From assembly GCA_049568075.1 (NCBI GenBank), contig CP144911.1: DNA of 64,000 nt; one strand, written 5' to 3'. A model generated the notes under the pieces. That model was not told the DNA's origin and did no database searches. It worked only from the letters and a program-made list of their open reading frames with translations. Below, in pieces: positions 49,411-59,046 of this stretch. Positions within the stretch are counted from its first letter, which is position 1. Each line of letters opens with the position of its first letter. The position numbers and the translations under genes are program-made. This DNA is from Gottfriedia sp049568075. Its GTDB lineage: Bacteria > Bacillota > Bacilli > Bacillales > Bacillaceae_G.

Positions 49411-50817
49411 TTATGCAGTTTGATTTGTATCCTTATCAATCTTATTTTTACCGTTTAGTTTAGAATTTTTATATCCGTATGTGATATAAATTACTAAACC
49501 GATTACTAACCAGACTACGAAACCTTTCCAAGTAAATGATGAAAGTTGTAGCATTAAATATACACAGAATACAACAGCTAATACTGGTACTACAGGTACC
49601 CAAGGAGTTTTGAATCCACGCTTTAAGTCTGGACGAGTTTTTCTTAATACTAGAACACCAAGAGAAACAGCAGAGAAAGCGAATAAAGTACCGATATTTG
49701 TTAATTCAGCTAATTTGTTTAATGGAATTAAGCCAGCGAATAAAGCAACTAGTCCGCCAGTTACCCAAGTGCTTGTTACAGGAACTGAAGTTTTCTTATT
49801 AACTTTTGATAATTTACCTGGTAATAAACCGTCTTTACTGATTGCATAGAATAGACGAGTTTGTCCAAACATCATTACGATTAATACAGTTGTAATACCG
49901 ATGATTGCGCCAAGTGAAATGAAACCAGCTGCCCAATCTTGGTGAATAAATGCTAGTGCAAAAGCAACAGGGTCTTTAACACCTAATTGATCAAACGGAA
50001 CGATACCAGTAAGAATTAATGAAACGACAATATATAAGATTGTACAAATTGTTAAAGCTGAGATAATACCGATTGGTAAGTTACGTTGAGGGTTTTTAAC
50101 TTCCTCAGCTGCAGTTGATACTGCATCAAATCCAAAGTAAGCAAATACTACTACTGCAGCACCAGCTGTTACCCCATGGAATCCCATTGGCATAAATGGA
50201 GTCCAGTTATGCGGTTGAACGTACCAAACACCAACTACGATAAAAAGTGCTACTACTGCTAATTTTACAATTACCATGATCGTGTTAAGTTTTGCTGATT
50301 CTTTAACACCTCTAGTAAGAATGAACGTTACAAGTAAAACAATAATTACTGCGGGTAAATCAATAAAAGTATGTTTAGATGGATCAAATGCACTTGTTAA
50401 AGCTGTTGGAAGGTTTACTCCAAAACCATGTAATAAACTTTGGAAATATCCAGACCATCCACTTGCTACTGCTGAAGATGCAAGTCCATACTCTAGTACC
50501 ATATCCCAACCTAATATCCAAGCAATAACTTCACCAAAAGCAACATAACTATAAGTGTAAGCACTACCAGCCTCTGGAATCATAGAGGCAAATTCAGAGT
50601 AACAAAGTGCGGCGAATGTACAAGCTAAACCTGCGATAATAAATGAAAGAACAAGTGCTGGACCTGCATAATCAGCTGCTGCTACACCAGTTAAAACGAA
50701 TATACCTGTACCGATGATGGCACCGATACCTAACATTGTAAGATCAAACGCCCCTAGAACTTGTTTAAGTGAACTAGGCGAACTGCTTGTAACTGATTTT
50801 TTTCGAAATAAATTCAT
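49411..50817 (-). CDS. Amino acid permease (APC superfamily, YfnA/CAT-like)
   Basis: A 468-residue transporter with twelve membrane spans. The substrate-site motif IGAIIGTGIFVLTG in helix 1, SFIIAGLACTFAALCYSEFASMIPEAGSAYTYSY (helix 2-3; key CYSEFA and PEAGSAY) and FFGFDAVSTAAEEVKNPQRNLP-type loop are those of the cationic/small amino acid subgroup. GAGGAGGCTCAT precedes the ATG. The 50818-51190 stretch upstream is AT-rich with no gene or clear riboswitch. Confidence 0.9.
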   Translation of the reverse strand: MNLFRKKSVTSSSPSSLKQVLGAFDLTMLGIGAIIGTGIFVLTGVAAADYAGPALVLSFIIAGLACTFAALCYSEFASMIPEAGSAYTYSYVAFGEVIAWILGWDMVLEYGLASSAVASGWSGYFQSLLHGFGVNLPTALTSAFDPSKHTFIDLPAVIIVLLVTFILTRGVKESAKLNTIMVIVKLAVVALFIVVGVWYVQPHNWTPFMPMGFHGVTAGAAVVVFAYFGFDAVSTAAEEVKNPQRNLPIGIISALTICTILYIVVSLILTGIVPFDQLGVKDPVAFALAFIHQDWAAGFISLGAIIGITTVLIVMMFGQTRLFYAISKDGLLPGKLSKVNKKTSVPVTSTWVTGGLVALFAGLIPLNKLAELTNIGTLFAFSAVSLGVLVLRKTRPDLKRGFKTPWVPVVPVLAVVFCVYLMLQLSSFTWKGFVVWLVIGLVIYITYGYKNSKLNGKNKIDKDTNQTA

Positions 50818-51190
50818 ATGAGCCTCCTCTAATCTTTTTTTGTAGTTTTTTAATCTTCTATTAAGAAAGTTTAGTATTTTCTAATTTTACCTTAAAAAAT
50901 AGAAAATTCTGACAATTAGCTCCGAAGTAATATTACAATTTGTCTCCCTTAAGTGATTTTTATGATAACACACTTATAGAAATATTCAAACAATTTTTCG
51001 ACTTTTTTTTCAATTTTTTTTAAAGTAAGTAGTAAATTTGACTTATTACCCAATACCTAGTTGTTTGGTAAAAATAAACTAGTTAATAGTTATGCCATAA
51101 GTAATACTGCACTCATTAAGCTCTATATTCCTAAAGGTTTCAGTTGAAATTAGACTAAATAGTTATATAATTGGGCTTTTTTCCCAAAAA

Positions 51191-51223
51191 TGAAATAAAC
51201 CTCTTAAATAGAGGTTTATTTTC
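51191..51223 (-). terminator. Rho-independent terminator of the second sspH
   Basis: GAAATAAACCTCT and AGAGGTTTATTTTC flank TAAAT, just past the gene on the minus strand. Confidence 0.85.
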
Positions 51224-51239
51224 GGGACTTTTTTATCAT

Positions 51240-51422
51240 TTAATGTTCTTTTAAGTGACTTAATGATACTTCTTTATCATTTTGTGGTTGATCAAGAGGA
51301 TAAATTCTTGCTGTACCCTCATTTTTATTAACATGTTGAATATAAACAGGTACTCCATCGCAAGTTACATTAATCATACCAGGTGCAGCTACGATTTCTA
51401 AGGCTCTTTCAGTATCCATCAT
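51240..51422 (-). CDS. sspH: H-type small acid-soluble spore protein (paralogue)
   Basis: A 60-residue protein (ERALEIVAAPGMINVTCDGV, then PVYIQHVNKNEGTARIYPLDQP). It is clearly paralogous to the gene at 47.5 kb (shared VPIYIQHV / VPVYIQHV and TARIYPL). GGAGGTATT precedes two successive ATGs. Forespore expression is expected. Confidence 0.9.
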   Translation of the reverse strand: MMDTERALEIVAAPGMINVTCDGVPVYIQHVNKNEGTARIYPLDQPQNDKEVSLSHLKEH

Positions 51423-51568
51423 AATACCTCCTTTAATTACTAACCTATTTTATTATTTACATAGTAAAGTTAGAGTATTCATGGAAAATAGGAGCTTTTT
51501 TAAAGGATTATGTAATATAGGACAAGGAGGATAATTGTTGCAGCGATTGTTTTAAGTTTTGCCTGCAT

Positions 51569-51673
51569 TTACTTAACTCGTTTCTTTTCTTGTTGTATGA
51601 TAGCAAAGAAAGCGAAAAATAAAATTGTACTACACATAAATAGTAAACAAAGTAAACCAAAAAGTATTTGCAT
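51569..51673 (-). CDS. 34-residue single-span membrane protein
   Basis: MQILFGLLCLLFMCSTILFF followed by AFFAIIQQEKKRVK: one hydrophobic span and a positive tail. The start has an excellent AAAAGGAGGTACGAAT. Too short for usual gene calling. It is divergent from the LacI-type regulator gene (84 bp between starts). No family recognised; shape recalls small stress or toxin-like membrane peptides, but no antisense RNA was identified. Confidence 0.6.
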   Translation of the reverse strand: MQILFGLLCLLFMCSTILFFAFFAIIQQEKKRVK

Positions 51674-51757
51674 ATTCGTACCTCCTTTTTATGATGACAA
51701 CATCGTAAAGTATGGAACTAGTTTCAGAGCAAGAAAAAGTTTAGAAAAGGTGAGAAA

Positions 51758-52717
51758 ATGTCTAATATTAAAGAAATTGCGAGGATTGCCGGCGTTTCGG
51801 TTACAACAGTCTCACGAGTTTTAAATGATGAACCATACGTTAGTGAGGAAAAAAGAAAAGCAGTTTTAAATGCAATTGAGTTAACAAATTATCAAAGAAA
51901 TCAAAATGCAGTCAATTTAAGCAAAGGAAAAACGAATCTAATTGGAGTAGTTATTCCGTTCTCGCAACATCCGTACTTTGGATTGCTAATTGATGGAATT
52001 GCTAACGAAGCGATAAAAAATAATTATAAGTTAGTACTATTTCAATCAAATTATGAGGAGAAGAGAGAAATTGAGGCTTTAAAGATGCTGCAGCATAAAC
52101 AAATAGATTCGCTCATTATTTGTTCTAGAATTTGTTCGATTGAAATGATCGAGAATTATAAGCAATATGGACAAATAGTATTATTTGAAGATACGAGAAA
52201 TACGGGGGTTTCCTCAACATTTATTGATCAATACAATTGCTTCATGATTGCATTAGAATATTTATATCAAAAAGGACATCGGAAAATCGGTTATAGTATT
52301 GGCCGTAGAACAGGCAAGAATAGTAAACAAAGAGAATCTGCCTATATTGATTTTCATAATAAATATAATGAATCACTAAATAACGATTTCGTATTCGATA
52401 ATTGTTACTATTTTGAAGATGGTGAAAGAATCGTCCAATCTTTATTAAATTTAAAAGAGAGACCAACAGCTTTGTTAGTAACAAGTGACCAAGTGGCAGC
52501 GGGTGTGCAAACTTGCTGTAATGATTGTGGAATAGCTATTCCTCATGATTTAGCGATAATTGGGTTCGATAATCAACCAATTGCAAAAGTAATGAAGTTA
52601 ACAACAGTCGAAATTCCATTACGAGAAATAGGGAAAAAACTTTTTATACAAGCGATTGATTCAGTAATTAATCAAGAGGAGATAGCGATTAAATTAATTG
52701 AGCGGCAGACTGTATAA
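51758..52717 (+). CDS. LacI-family transcriptional regulator
   Basis: A 319-residue repressor: N-terminal HTH (IKEIARIAGVSVTTVSRVLN) with hinge and a periplasmic-binding-like sugar domain ending IGFDNQPIAKVMKLTTVEIP. AAAGGTGAGAAA precedes the ATG. There is no sugar gene beside it, so its target may be elsewhere or may be the tiny membrane gene upstream. Effector unknown. Confidence 0.9.
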   Translation: MSNIKEIARIAGVSVTTVSRVLNDEPYVSEEKRKAVLNAIELTNYQRNQNAVNLSKGKTNLIGVVIPFSQHPYFGLLIDGIANEAIKNNYKLVLFQSNYEEKREIEALKMLQHKQIDSLIICSRICSIEMIENYKQYGQIVLFEDTRNTGVSSTFIDQYNCFMIALEYLYQKGHRKIGYSIGRRTGKNSKQRESAYIDFHNKYNESLNNDFVFDNCYYFEDGERIVQSLLNLKERPTALLVTSDQVAAGVQTCCNDCGIAIPHDLAIIGFDNQPIAKVMKLTTVEIPLREIGKKLFIQAIDSVINQEEIAIKLIERQTV

Positions 52718-52746
52718 AAAAAGCTAGTTAGGGGCTAGCTTTTTTT
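52716..52746 (+). terminator. Rho-independent terminator
   Basis: AAAAAAGCTAG and CTAGCTTTTTT flank TTAGGGG, directly after the regulator. In 52747-53007 there is no gene; a diverged copy of the 16.3-kb repeat may lie near 52770-52815. Confidence 0.88.
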
Positions 52747-53007
52747 CATGAGGTTGAATGGGGAAGTGCAAATAAAAAAGTGGTATCAGCAATAAAATCA
52801 GCATAACTGCAAATTAAGTCTCGAAACATGATGGTATAGAGTAAATGCATCAAAAAAATAGAAAAAATAACAATAAAATGGACTGAGAAACAACTAAAAC
52901 AAAACAAAATCCACTAAAACTATATTAATAAACAATAAATTTTCAAGGATTAGACAGAATATTTTTCAAAAAAATTATGTGTTCGGACTATAACTCCAAA
53001 GTAAAAA

Positions 53008-53907
53008 CTAACTTTTGATAGACTGATTCCATAAAGATGACTGTTCTCTAACAACTTCCATAAATTTTCTAGCAGAACGTGATTGCCATCTGTTTTTATG
53101 CCATGACATGATTGTAGATACACTTCCTAAATTTGTATCCCAATGTATGACTTTTAGTTTTTGTCGCTGCATTTCATTTTGAACTGCTACGAGTGGGAGT
53201 ATGGATATACCAAGTCCACACATGACACATTGCTTAATAGCCTCAACACTCCAAAATTCCATTCCAGACTCAGTTGCGATCCCTTTACTTCTTAAAAATG
53301 CTTCAAAATAATCACGATAACTACCTTGTTCTGTGAGAATTATATTTTCATTCGCATTTAGTGTAAACGTTGAAAGTGTTCTAGTATCAGAAGTTGGAGG
53401 TAGTAAAATGACAAGTGGTTCTTCAATTAGTGTTTCCGTATACAAATCCGAATCCGTTAATGGAGCCTGTAGGAAGAAACCAATATCTAGATCACCTCGA
53501 CGTAATTCATCTTGTAATTCCCAACATGATCCAGATTTCATCATAATATTTACTTTCGGGTTTTGTGATCGAAATGCTTGAATAATTTGTGGAAGACGAT
53601 AGATTGTTAAAGATTCAGGAGCTCCAATCTTTAACGTGGATACCTCTTCATTTTCCATTTGGAATACATCTTTTGCTTTTGTATAGAGCTGAATCATTTC
53701 GATTGCGTGAACTAAAAAGTTCTCACCGACCTCAGTCAGATGAACCTTTTTACCTAAACGGTCAAATAAAGGTACTCCTAACTCTTGCTCAAGTGCTTGT
53801 ATATGTGCAGTAACTGTAGATTGTGCATATCCGAGATGGACCGCAGCTCTAGAGAACCCGCCCATATCCACAATTGACTTAAACGTAATTAAATGACGGA
53901 TTTCCAT
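53008..53907 (-). CDS. LysR-family transcriptional regulator
   Basis: A 299-residue LysR-type regulator: HTH (HLITFKSIVDMGGFSRAAVHLGYAQSTVTAHIQALEQELGVPLFDR; key SRAAVHLGYAQSTVTAHI) and a substrate-binding-like effector domain. AGGAGGTTATT precedes the ATG. It is divergent from an APC transporter gene, which it probably regulates. Two inverted repeats lie in the shared gap. Confidence 0.9.
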   Translation of the reverse strand: MEIRHLITFKSIVDMGGFSRAAVHLGYAQSTVTAHIQALEQELGVPLFDRLGKKVHLTEVGENFLVHAIEMIQLYTKAKDVFQMENEEVSTLKIGAPESLTIYRLPQIIQAFRSQNPKVNIMMKSGSCWELQDELRRGDLDIGFFLQAPLTDSDLYTETLIEEPLVILLPPTSDTRTLSTFTLNANENIILTEQGSYRDYFEAFLRSKGIATESGMEFWSVEAIKQCVMCGLGISILPLVAVQNEMQRQKLKVIHWDTNLGSVSTIMSWHKNRWQSRSARKFMEVVREQSSLWNQSIKS

Positions 53908-53921
53908 AATAACCTCCTAAG

Positions 53922-53979
53922 TATCGGATTTTCCGATGGTTTATATCATAACTATTCATTTTACCGATGCTAGGTCGGT
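53922..53979. promoter_or_regulatory. Inverted repeats between lysR and the APC transporter gene
   Basis: ATCGGA-TTT-TCCGAT (53922-53936) and ACCGA-N7-TCGGT (53963-53979) share the CGGA/ACCGAT theme and lie 27 bp apart. They are candidate sites for the divergent LysR regulator. Confidence 0.5.
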
Positions 53980-54039
53980 TCATATAATTAAAGTATACGA
54001 GATTACAATTTGTTTCAATAACAATTGGAGGGATATTAA

Positions 54040-55308
54040 TTGAGGAATCGAAAAATTGGTTTTCTTTTGCTCAGCGGGTTAATGATTGGACCTATTTTAG
54101 GTTCGGGAATTATCATTTTACCACCTGCAGTGTATGAAACTGCTGGTAATTATGCTATTTTTGCTTGGGTTCTTATGCTTGGTTTAAGTTTAATATTTGC
54201 ACTAATGTTTGGTAAGCTAAGCCTGTTGATTCCAGGAGATTCTGGAGTACCATTGGCAGTTGAACGTGCATTTGGTACACAAATAAAAAACCTTTCAGCT
54301 ATTTTCTTTTTACTTGCAGTTTGTTTTGGACCAATTGCAGTTACAGGTACGGCAGGGCATTACCTACAACTACTGACAAATCAAAGTTTCTTCAATGAAA
54401 AGTGGCTAGCTTTAGGAATCCTATGTTTTGTTTATATCATTTTAACTCGAAGCATTGCCGATGTTGGAAAATTTGCCTTTTTTATGTCTAGTTTCATTGT
54501 AGTGACGCTAATAGTTGGCAGTATTCATACATTATTTACAGTTGATGGGAGCTTTACTTTATCGAATCCAATAACCGTTTCTGATTTTGGAGAAAGTTTA
54601 CTTTTATTATTTTGGGCTTTAATCGGGTGGGAGGTCATCGGTAGCTATTCTTTAGAAGTAAAAACGCCAGAACGAACGATTCCTAGAGCAATAGTCTTAA
54701 GTTTCTCGATTATAGCAATAGTAAGTTTAACCGTTGCATTTGCTTTCCAGTGGATTCATTCTAAAAATGGAAATATGATGGATCAATCATTAGCACCGTT
54801 ACTTAAGAGTTTATTTGGAAGTTGGTCAACTCCGATTATTTCATCAATTACAATTGCTCTTTGTATTAGTACGGTTCTCCTAGTAATAGGAGCAGTATCA
54901 CGGCTAATCGCCGATCAAGCCAAAAACGGTTTATTACCTTCATGGCTTTCTTTTAAAAATAAAAATAATGTGGCAACTCGATCGTTATTTAGTTTGTTTT
55001 GCATTCACATAATTGTATTTATTCTTTATTTTAATGACTTCCTAAGCATTCAAACATTTGTAGCAATTGCAAATGCATTCTTCCTATGCAACGCCTTACT
55101 AGGAGTATTGGCATGTTTGCGATTATTTGATTCCATATTTTTTAAAATGGGTTCATGTATTCTAGCAATTTGCTTTTTAGGAATACTTTTATTTTCTTCA
55201 CCGGTCATTTTAATTTCTATCGCAATGGTTTCAATTTACTTTATTCTGCTTCAGAAAAGAGAGCTGAAAAAACAAAGTATTAGTATAATTCGAGTTGGAA
55301 ATAAATAA
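54040..55308 (+). CDS. APC-family amino acid transporter
   Basis: A 422-residue transporter with about twelve membrane spans. Helix 1 has LMIGPILGSGIIILPP and a conserved EVIGSYSLEVKTPERTIPRAI loop, as in the YjeH/YjeM-like branch of the amino acid-polyamine-organocation superfamily. Starts at TTG with TTGGAGGGATATTAA. It is probably controlled by the divergent LysR protein. Substrate unknown; E. coli YjeH exports methionine and branched-chain amino acids. Confidence 0.82.
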   Translation: MRNRKIGFLLLSGLMIGPILGSGIIILPPAVYETAGNYAIFAWVLMLGLSLIFALMFGKLSLLIPGDSGVPLAVERAFGTQIKNLSAIFFLLAVCFGPIAVTGTAGHYLQLLTNQSFFNEKWLALGILCFVYIILTRSIADVGKFAFFMSSFIVVTLIVGSIHTLFTVDGSFTLSNPITVSDFGESLLLLFWALIGWEVIGSYSLEVKTPERTIPRAIVLSFSIIAIVSLTVAFAFQWIHSKNGNMMDQSLAPLLKSLFGSWSTPIISSITIALCISTVLLVIGAVSRLIADQAKNGLLPSWLSFKNKNNVATRSLFSLFCIHIIVFILYFNDFLSIQTFVAIANAFFLCNALLGVLACLRLFDSIFFKMGSCILAICFLGILLFSSPVILISIAMVSIYFILLQKRELKKQSISIIRVGNK

Positions 55309-55454
55309 AATTTGGATGGTTTAACAATAAAAGGAATTTCAATAAAATGAAATTTCTTTTTTGTTGCATAAAATAACTTATCAGTTTTGCTTTTTTTGTA
55401 AGAATAAATGCCATTATTAAGATAAAATAAAAGTAAAGGCGGGTGAATCATATA

Positions 55455-56537
55455 TTGTTCATATCCAAGTTAAGATGGCTTAATTTTTGTATAGTAATAC
55501 TAATTGGATTAATTGTTATTTCAAATTTACTGATTTATCATCTTGAAATTATGCAGCCACTTCCTCATGAAATTGTACTTGCTTCTTTGTTTGACTTCCT
55601 CATAATAATACCTTTTCTTGTATATTTGTTTATTTTAAAAAAGCGTTATTCACTAAAATATTTACCAATTGTTGTGTTCATCGGATACGTTTTAGCTAGT
55701 GTAATCATCCCAAAAAGTCATCTAGCTTTCTATTCATTTATTAACTATTTTTTGATAGCTAGTGAAGCTTTTTTTGTAATTTTTGAATTGTATATTTTTT
55801 GCAAAGTGATTAGAAAGCTTCCTAAAATTATAAAAAAGTTTAGAGAAAATAAGTTAGAAATTCCTTATTTTCAAATCCGATTAGATCAAGTAATGACTTC
55901 TGAATTGAAACAATCTAGACTGAAAGATATAATCGTTTCAGAGTTAGCGATGTATTATTATTCTTTATTTTCTTGGAAAAGAAAACAATATACGGAGATA
56001 ATAAATCATCAGGTTTTCACGTTCCATAAAAAAACAAGTTCAATCGCGTTATTTATTATGCTAATTCATGCTCTAATTCTGGAATCCGTTGGTTTTCATT
56101 TTCTGCTTTATTCATGGAATCCAGTCTTAAGTGGGATTGCATTAGTATTAAATATTTATACATTTGTATTATTAGTTGCAGAAATACAGTGCATAAGAAA
56201 TTGTCCATTTATAATCACTGATCAGATTCTTCATATTCAAGTTGGGTTAATAAAGCATTTGACTGTTTCTTTAGAAAATATAAAGTCAATTGAATATATC
56301 AAATCCACTAGTAAAAAATTAATGAATGAAAAAAAAGAAACTTTTAATGCGATACTTAAAGATTTTATAGTTGAGGAGCCAACGCTTGAAATAGAATTAT
56401 ATAAAAAGGAACAAGCTAAGTTAATGTATGGATTTAAACATAGTGTACTAAAAATACATCTTAGACCAGATGAACCGGAAAAATTTTATGAGGAATTATC
56501 ATTGAAGGTAAAGAAATTAAAAAGTCAAAAAGAATAA
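55455..56537 (+). CDS. Membrane protein of unknown function
   Basis: A 360-residue protein with about six membrane segments: four in the first 135 residues, then a basic cytosolic region (about 135-200), two more spans (about 195-255), and a PH-like C-terminal domain (FIITDQILHIQVGLIKHLTVSLENIKSIEYI, key LHIQVGLI and IKSIEYI) resembling bPH domains. I start at TTG 55455 because AAAGGCGGGTGA lies before it; a GTG 12 nt upstream overlaps that site. No family recognised. Confidence 0.65.
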   Translation: MFISKLRWLNFCIVILIGLIVISNLLIYHLEIMQPLPHEIVLASLFDFLIIIPFLVYLFILKKRYSLKYLPIVVFIGYVLASVIIPKSHLAFYSFINYFLIASEAFFVIFELYIFCKVIRKLPKIIKKFRENKLEIPYFQIRLDQVMTSELKQSRLKDIIVSELAMYYYSLFSWKRKQYTEIINHQVFTFHKKTSSIALFIMLIHALILESVGFHFLLYSWNPVLSGIALVLNIYTFVLLVAEIQCIRNCPFIITDQILHIQVGLIKHLTVSLENIKSIEYIKSTSKKLMNEKKETFNAILKDFIVEEPTLEIELYKKEQAKLMYGFKHSVLKIHLRPDEPEKFYEELSLKVKKLKSQKE

Positions 56538-56696
56538 TTTTAAATTATTTATGTAAATATAGTGTGAAAAATCCATATTTTATAAGGTTTTTTCGCTTAA
56601 ATTATCTTTTCTATTAGATCGTTTTAATAGAAATAGAATCTTAAAATCTTTACAATCAAATAATTGCTAGTTATAATGAAACCAAATTTGATAATT

Positions 56697-56843
56697 AGTG
56701 TCCTTCGGGGTCGGGTGAAATTCCCAACCGGCGGTGTTGTATATTTTTATACTAAGCCCGTGAGCTTCATATAGATTTTTTATATGTTGCTGATCTAGTT
56801 AGAATCTAGAGCCGACAGTATAGTCTGGATGGGAGAAGGATGG
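56697..56843 (+). ncRNA. FMN (RFN) riboswitch
   Basis: The leader has TCCTTCGGGGTCGGGTGAAA, TTCCCAACCGGCGGT, AAGCCCGTGAGC, GAATCTAGAGCCGACAGT and AGTCTGGATGGGAGAAGGA, the full RFN consensus. It controls the riboflavin operon that follows. Confidence 0.96.
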
Positions 56844-56849
56844 AGTGCA

Positions 56850-56930
56850 TATACGGTATGGCTATTTGTTTTTTCAAAAATACTATCCGTATAGGCTTAG
56901 TTCGTTGTACATATTTTATTTGTACAACAA
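56850..56930 (+). other. Two hairpins in the rib leader
   Basis: TATACGG...CCGTATA (56850-56895) with an inner TATTT/AAATA, and GTTGTAC/GTACAAC (56904-56928). They lie between the riboswitch and the terminator and may form the antiterminator. Confidence 0.5.
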
Positions 56931-57013
56931 TAGACGTGCTACAATATTGTCTTTTAATAGTTCATATTGTACTAGCGTTTATTTAAGTATGCTTCCTTTC
57001 TTAAACATCTATT

Positions 57014-57042
57014 GCCCCTTAGGAGTTTTCTAAGGGGCTTTT
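57014..57042 (+). terminator. FMN-responsive intrinsic terminator
   Basis: GCCCCTTAG pairs with CTAAGGGGC and is followed by TTTTCACTTTTT, before the first rib gene. Confidence 0.85.
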
Positions 57043-57081
57043 CACTTTTTCAAATTAATTTGAATTAGAAGGTGTGATAAG

Positions 57082-57195
57082 GTGGATCAACTATTTATGA
57101 AATTAGAGATGGATCTTATAAAGTCATTTAAAGGGCTTGAGTGTAATGTGCTTTTTCGAAATGAGGTGAAAAAACTTGTTTACTGGAATCGTTGA
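57082..57195 (+). pseudogene. Probable ribD remnant
   Basis: A 37-codon frame starting at GTG with AAGGTGTGATAAG. Its peptide (MDQLFMKLEMDLIKSFKG...) resembles the first residues of RibD as remembered from B. subtilis (MEEYYMKLALDLAKQGEG), sharing M-K-L-x2-D-L-x-K-x3-G. It stands exactly where ribD normally begins, right after the riboswitch terminator, but breaks off into other sequence and overlaps the ribE start. The zinc-deaminase and reductase domains are absent. It may now serve only as a short upstream frame coupled to ribE. Confidence 0.55.
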
Positions 57196-57823
57196 GGAAA
57201 TAGGAAAAGTAAAAAATATCGTAAAAAAAGGTAAAACTTTATTGCTAACAATTGAGGCACCAGTCATTTTAAAGGATGTTCATTTAGGAGATAGTATCTC
57301 TGTAAATGGAGTGTGTTTAACCGTTACAGATTTTACTAAAAATGAATTTTCTGTTGATGTCATGCCTGAAACGTTTCAAGCGTCGAATCTAAGTACTTTG
57401 GTTTCAAACCAAAAAGTAAATTTAGAGCGGGCAATGGCTGCAAATGGAAGGTTTGGTGGACATATTGTATCGGGTCATATTGATGGCACAGGTAAAATTA
57501 TATCTGTAAATGCAATGGAAAACGCAGTAATGTATAAAATTACTATTCCAAGTTCGTTTGCTAAATATTGCCTACAAAAAGGCAGTATAACGATTGATGG
57601 TACAAGTTTAACAATATTTGAAGTTGAAACTGATATTGTAACAATCTCTTTAATTCCTCATACCCGATCACATACGATCTTAGGCAGTAAAAAAACGGGA
57701 GACGTTGTTAATATTGAGTTTGATTTATTAGGTAAGTATGTTGAAAAAATGCTTGGTATGAATGAGACGAAAAAGAGTTCTGCAATAACAACTTCATTTT
57801 TATCTCAAAATGGCTATATATAA
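57176..57823 (+). CDS. ribE: Riboflavin synthase alpha subunit
   Basis: A 215-residue enzyme with two homologous lumazine-binding barrels: MFTGIVEEIGKV at the start, SVNGVCLTV and MPETFQ in the first, GHIVSGHIDGTGKI and IDGTSLTIF in the second. It dismutates 6,7-dimethyl-8-ribityllumazine to riboflavin. Starts at TTG, 7 nt after GAGGTGA. First intact gene of the FMN-controlled operon. Confidence 0.94.
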   Translation: MFTGIVEEIGKVKNIVKKGKTLLLTIEAPVILKDVHLGDSISVNGVCLTVTDFTKNEFSVDVMPETFQASNLSTLVSNQKVNLERAMAANGRFGGHIVSGHIDGTGKIISVNAMENAVMYKITIPSSFAKYCLQKGSITIDGTSLTIFEVETDIVTISLIPHTRSHTILGSKKTGDVVNIEFDLLGKYVEKMLGMNETKKSSAITTSFLSQNGYI

Positions 57824-57835
57824 AGGAGTAAGATC

Positions 57836-59029
57836 ATGTTCTCTAAAATAGAAGAAGCAATTGAAGACTTGAAAAATGGAAAAATTATTATTGTTTGTGA
57901 TGATGAAGATCGAGAGAATGAAGGCGATTTTGTTGTTATCGGAGAATTTGCAACTCCTGAAAATATCAATTTTATGGCAACACATGGCCGCGGATTAATT
58001 TGTGCGCCTGTTTCTGAAGAAATAGCCAAAAAATTAGATTTATATGAAATGGTAGCAAAAAATACAGATTCTCACGGAACTGCCTTTACTGTTAGTATCG
58101 ATCATATTGATTCTACTACTGGTATCTCAGCATTTGAGCGTTCACATACTGTTTTACAAATGTTAAATGATAAATCAACTGGAGCAGATTTTAGAAGACC
58201 TGGTCATATGTTTCCTTTAGTCGCTAAAAACGGAGGCGTTATTGAGAGACCGGGACATACTGAAGCTGCAGTAGATTTAGCTCGAATGGCTGGATCGAAA
58301 GAAGTTGGTGTCATTTGTGAAATTATGAATGATGATGGAACAATGGCAAGAGTACCCGATTTAATCAAAATCGCAAACAAGTTTAATTTAAAAATGATAA
58401 CAATTAAAGATTTAATTCATTATAGACAAGAAACTGAACAACTTGTAAAAAGAGAAGTTGAAATTAAATTACCAACTGATTTTGGTGTTTTTAAGATGAT
58501 TGGTTATACAAATGAGATCGACGGTAAAGAGCATATTGCGATTGTAAAAGGTAAAGTTGACGATGGTGAACCAGTGCTTGTACGTATTCATTCGGAATGT
58601 TTAACAGGTGATGTATTTGGCTCATGTCGTTGTGATTGTGGACCTCAGTTACAATCAACATTATCGATGATTGAAGAAGCAGGCAAAGGCGTAATTGTTT
58701 ATATGCGTCAAGAAGGCAGAGGGATTGGCTTACTTAATAAGTTAAGAGCATATAAGTTACAGGAAGAAGGCTTTGATACTGTTGAAGCAAATTTAAACTT
58801 AGGATTTGATTCAGATTTAAGAGATTATGCCATAAGTGCTCAAATTATAAAAGATTTAGGCATTGAGAGTATAGATTTAGTAACTAATAATCCAGTTAAA
58901 ATAGATGCGTTAAAATCTCACGGAATACAGATTAATAATCGAGTGCCAATTCAAACTGAGATGAAAATGGAAAACGAAAAATATTTAATAACTAAAATTG
59001 AAAAAATGGGACATTTATTACACTATTAA
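57836..59029 (+). CDS. ribBA: Bifunctional DHBP synthase / GTP cyclohydrolase II
   Basis: A 397-residue fusion. The RibB half (1-200) has DDEDRENEGDFV, THGRGLICAP, RRPGHMFPL and GHTEAAVDL; the RibA half has RIHSECLTGDVFGSCRCDCGPQL (zinc cysteines) and QEGRGIGL. It makes the two early precursors of riboflavin, 3,4-dihydroxybutanone 4-phosphate and the ring-opened pyrimidine. AAAGGAGTAAGATC precedes the ATG, 12 nt after ribE. Confidence 0.96.
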   Translation: MFSKIEEAIEDLKNGKIIIVCDDEDRENEGDFVVIGEFATPENINFMATHGRGLICAPVSEEIAKKLDLYEMVAKNTDSHGTAFTVSIDHIDSTTGISAFERSHTVLQMLNDKSTGADFRRPGHMFPLVAKNGGVIERPGHTEAAVDLARMAGSKEVGVICEIMNDDGTMARVPDLIKIANKFNLKMITIKDLIHYRQETEQLVKREVEIKLPTDFGVFKMIGYTNEIDGKEHIAIVKGKVDDGEPVLVRIHSECLTGDVFGSCRCDCGPQLQSTLSMIEEAGKGVIVYMRQEGRGIGLLNKLRAYKLQEEGFDTVEANLNLGFDSDLRDYAISAQIIKDLGIESIDLVTNNPVKIDALKSHGIQINNRVPIQTEMKMENEKYLITKIEKMGHLLHY

Positions 59030-59046
59030 AAATGGGAGAGATTAAG

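Noticed and set aside
56845..57033. 62-codon open frame in the riboflavin leader
   Set aside because: It overlaps the riboswitch end, antiterminator hairpins and terminator and has no ribosome site.
57800..58029. Minus-strand frames inside ribBA
   Set aside because: Shadows of a highly conserved plus-strand gene; no ribosome sites or family likeness.
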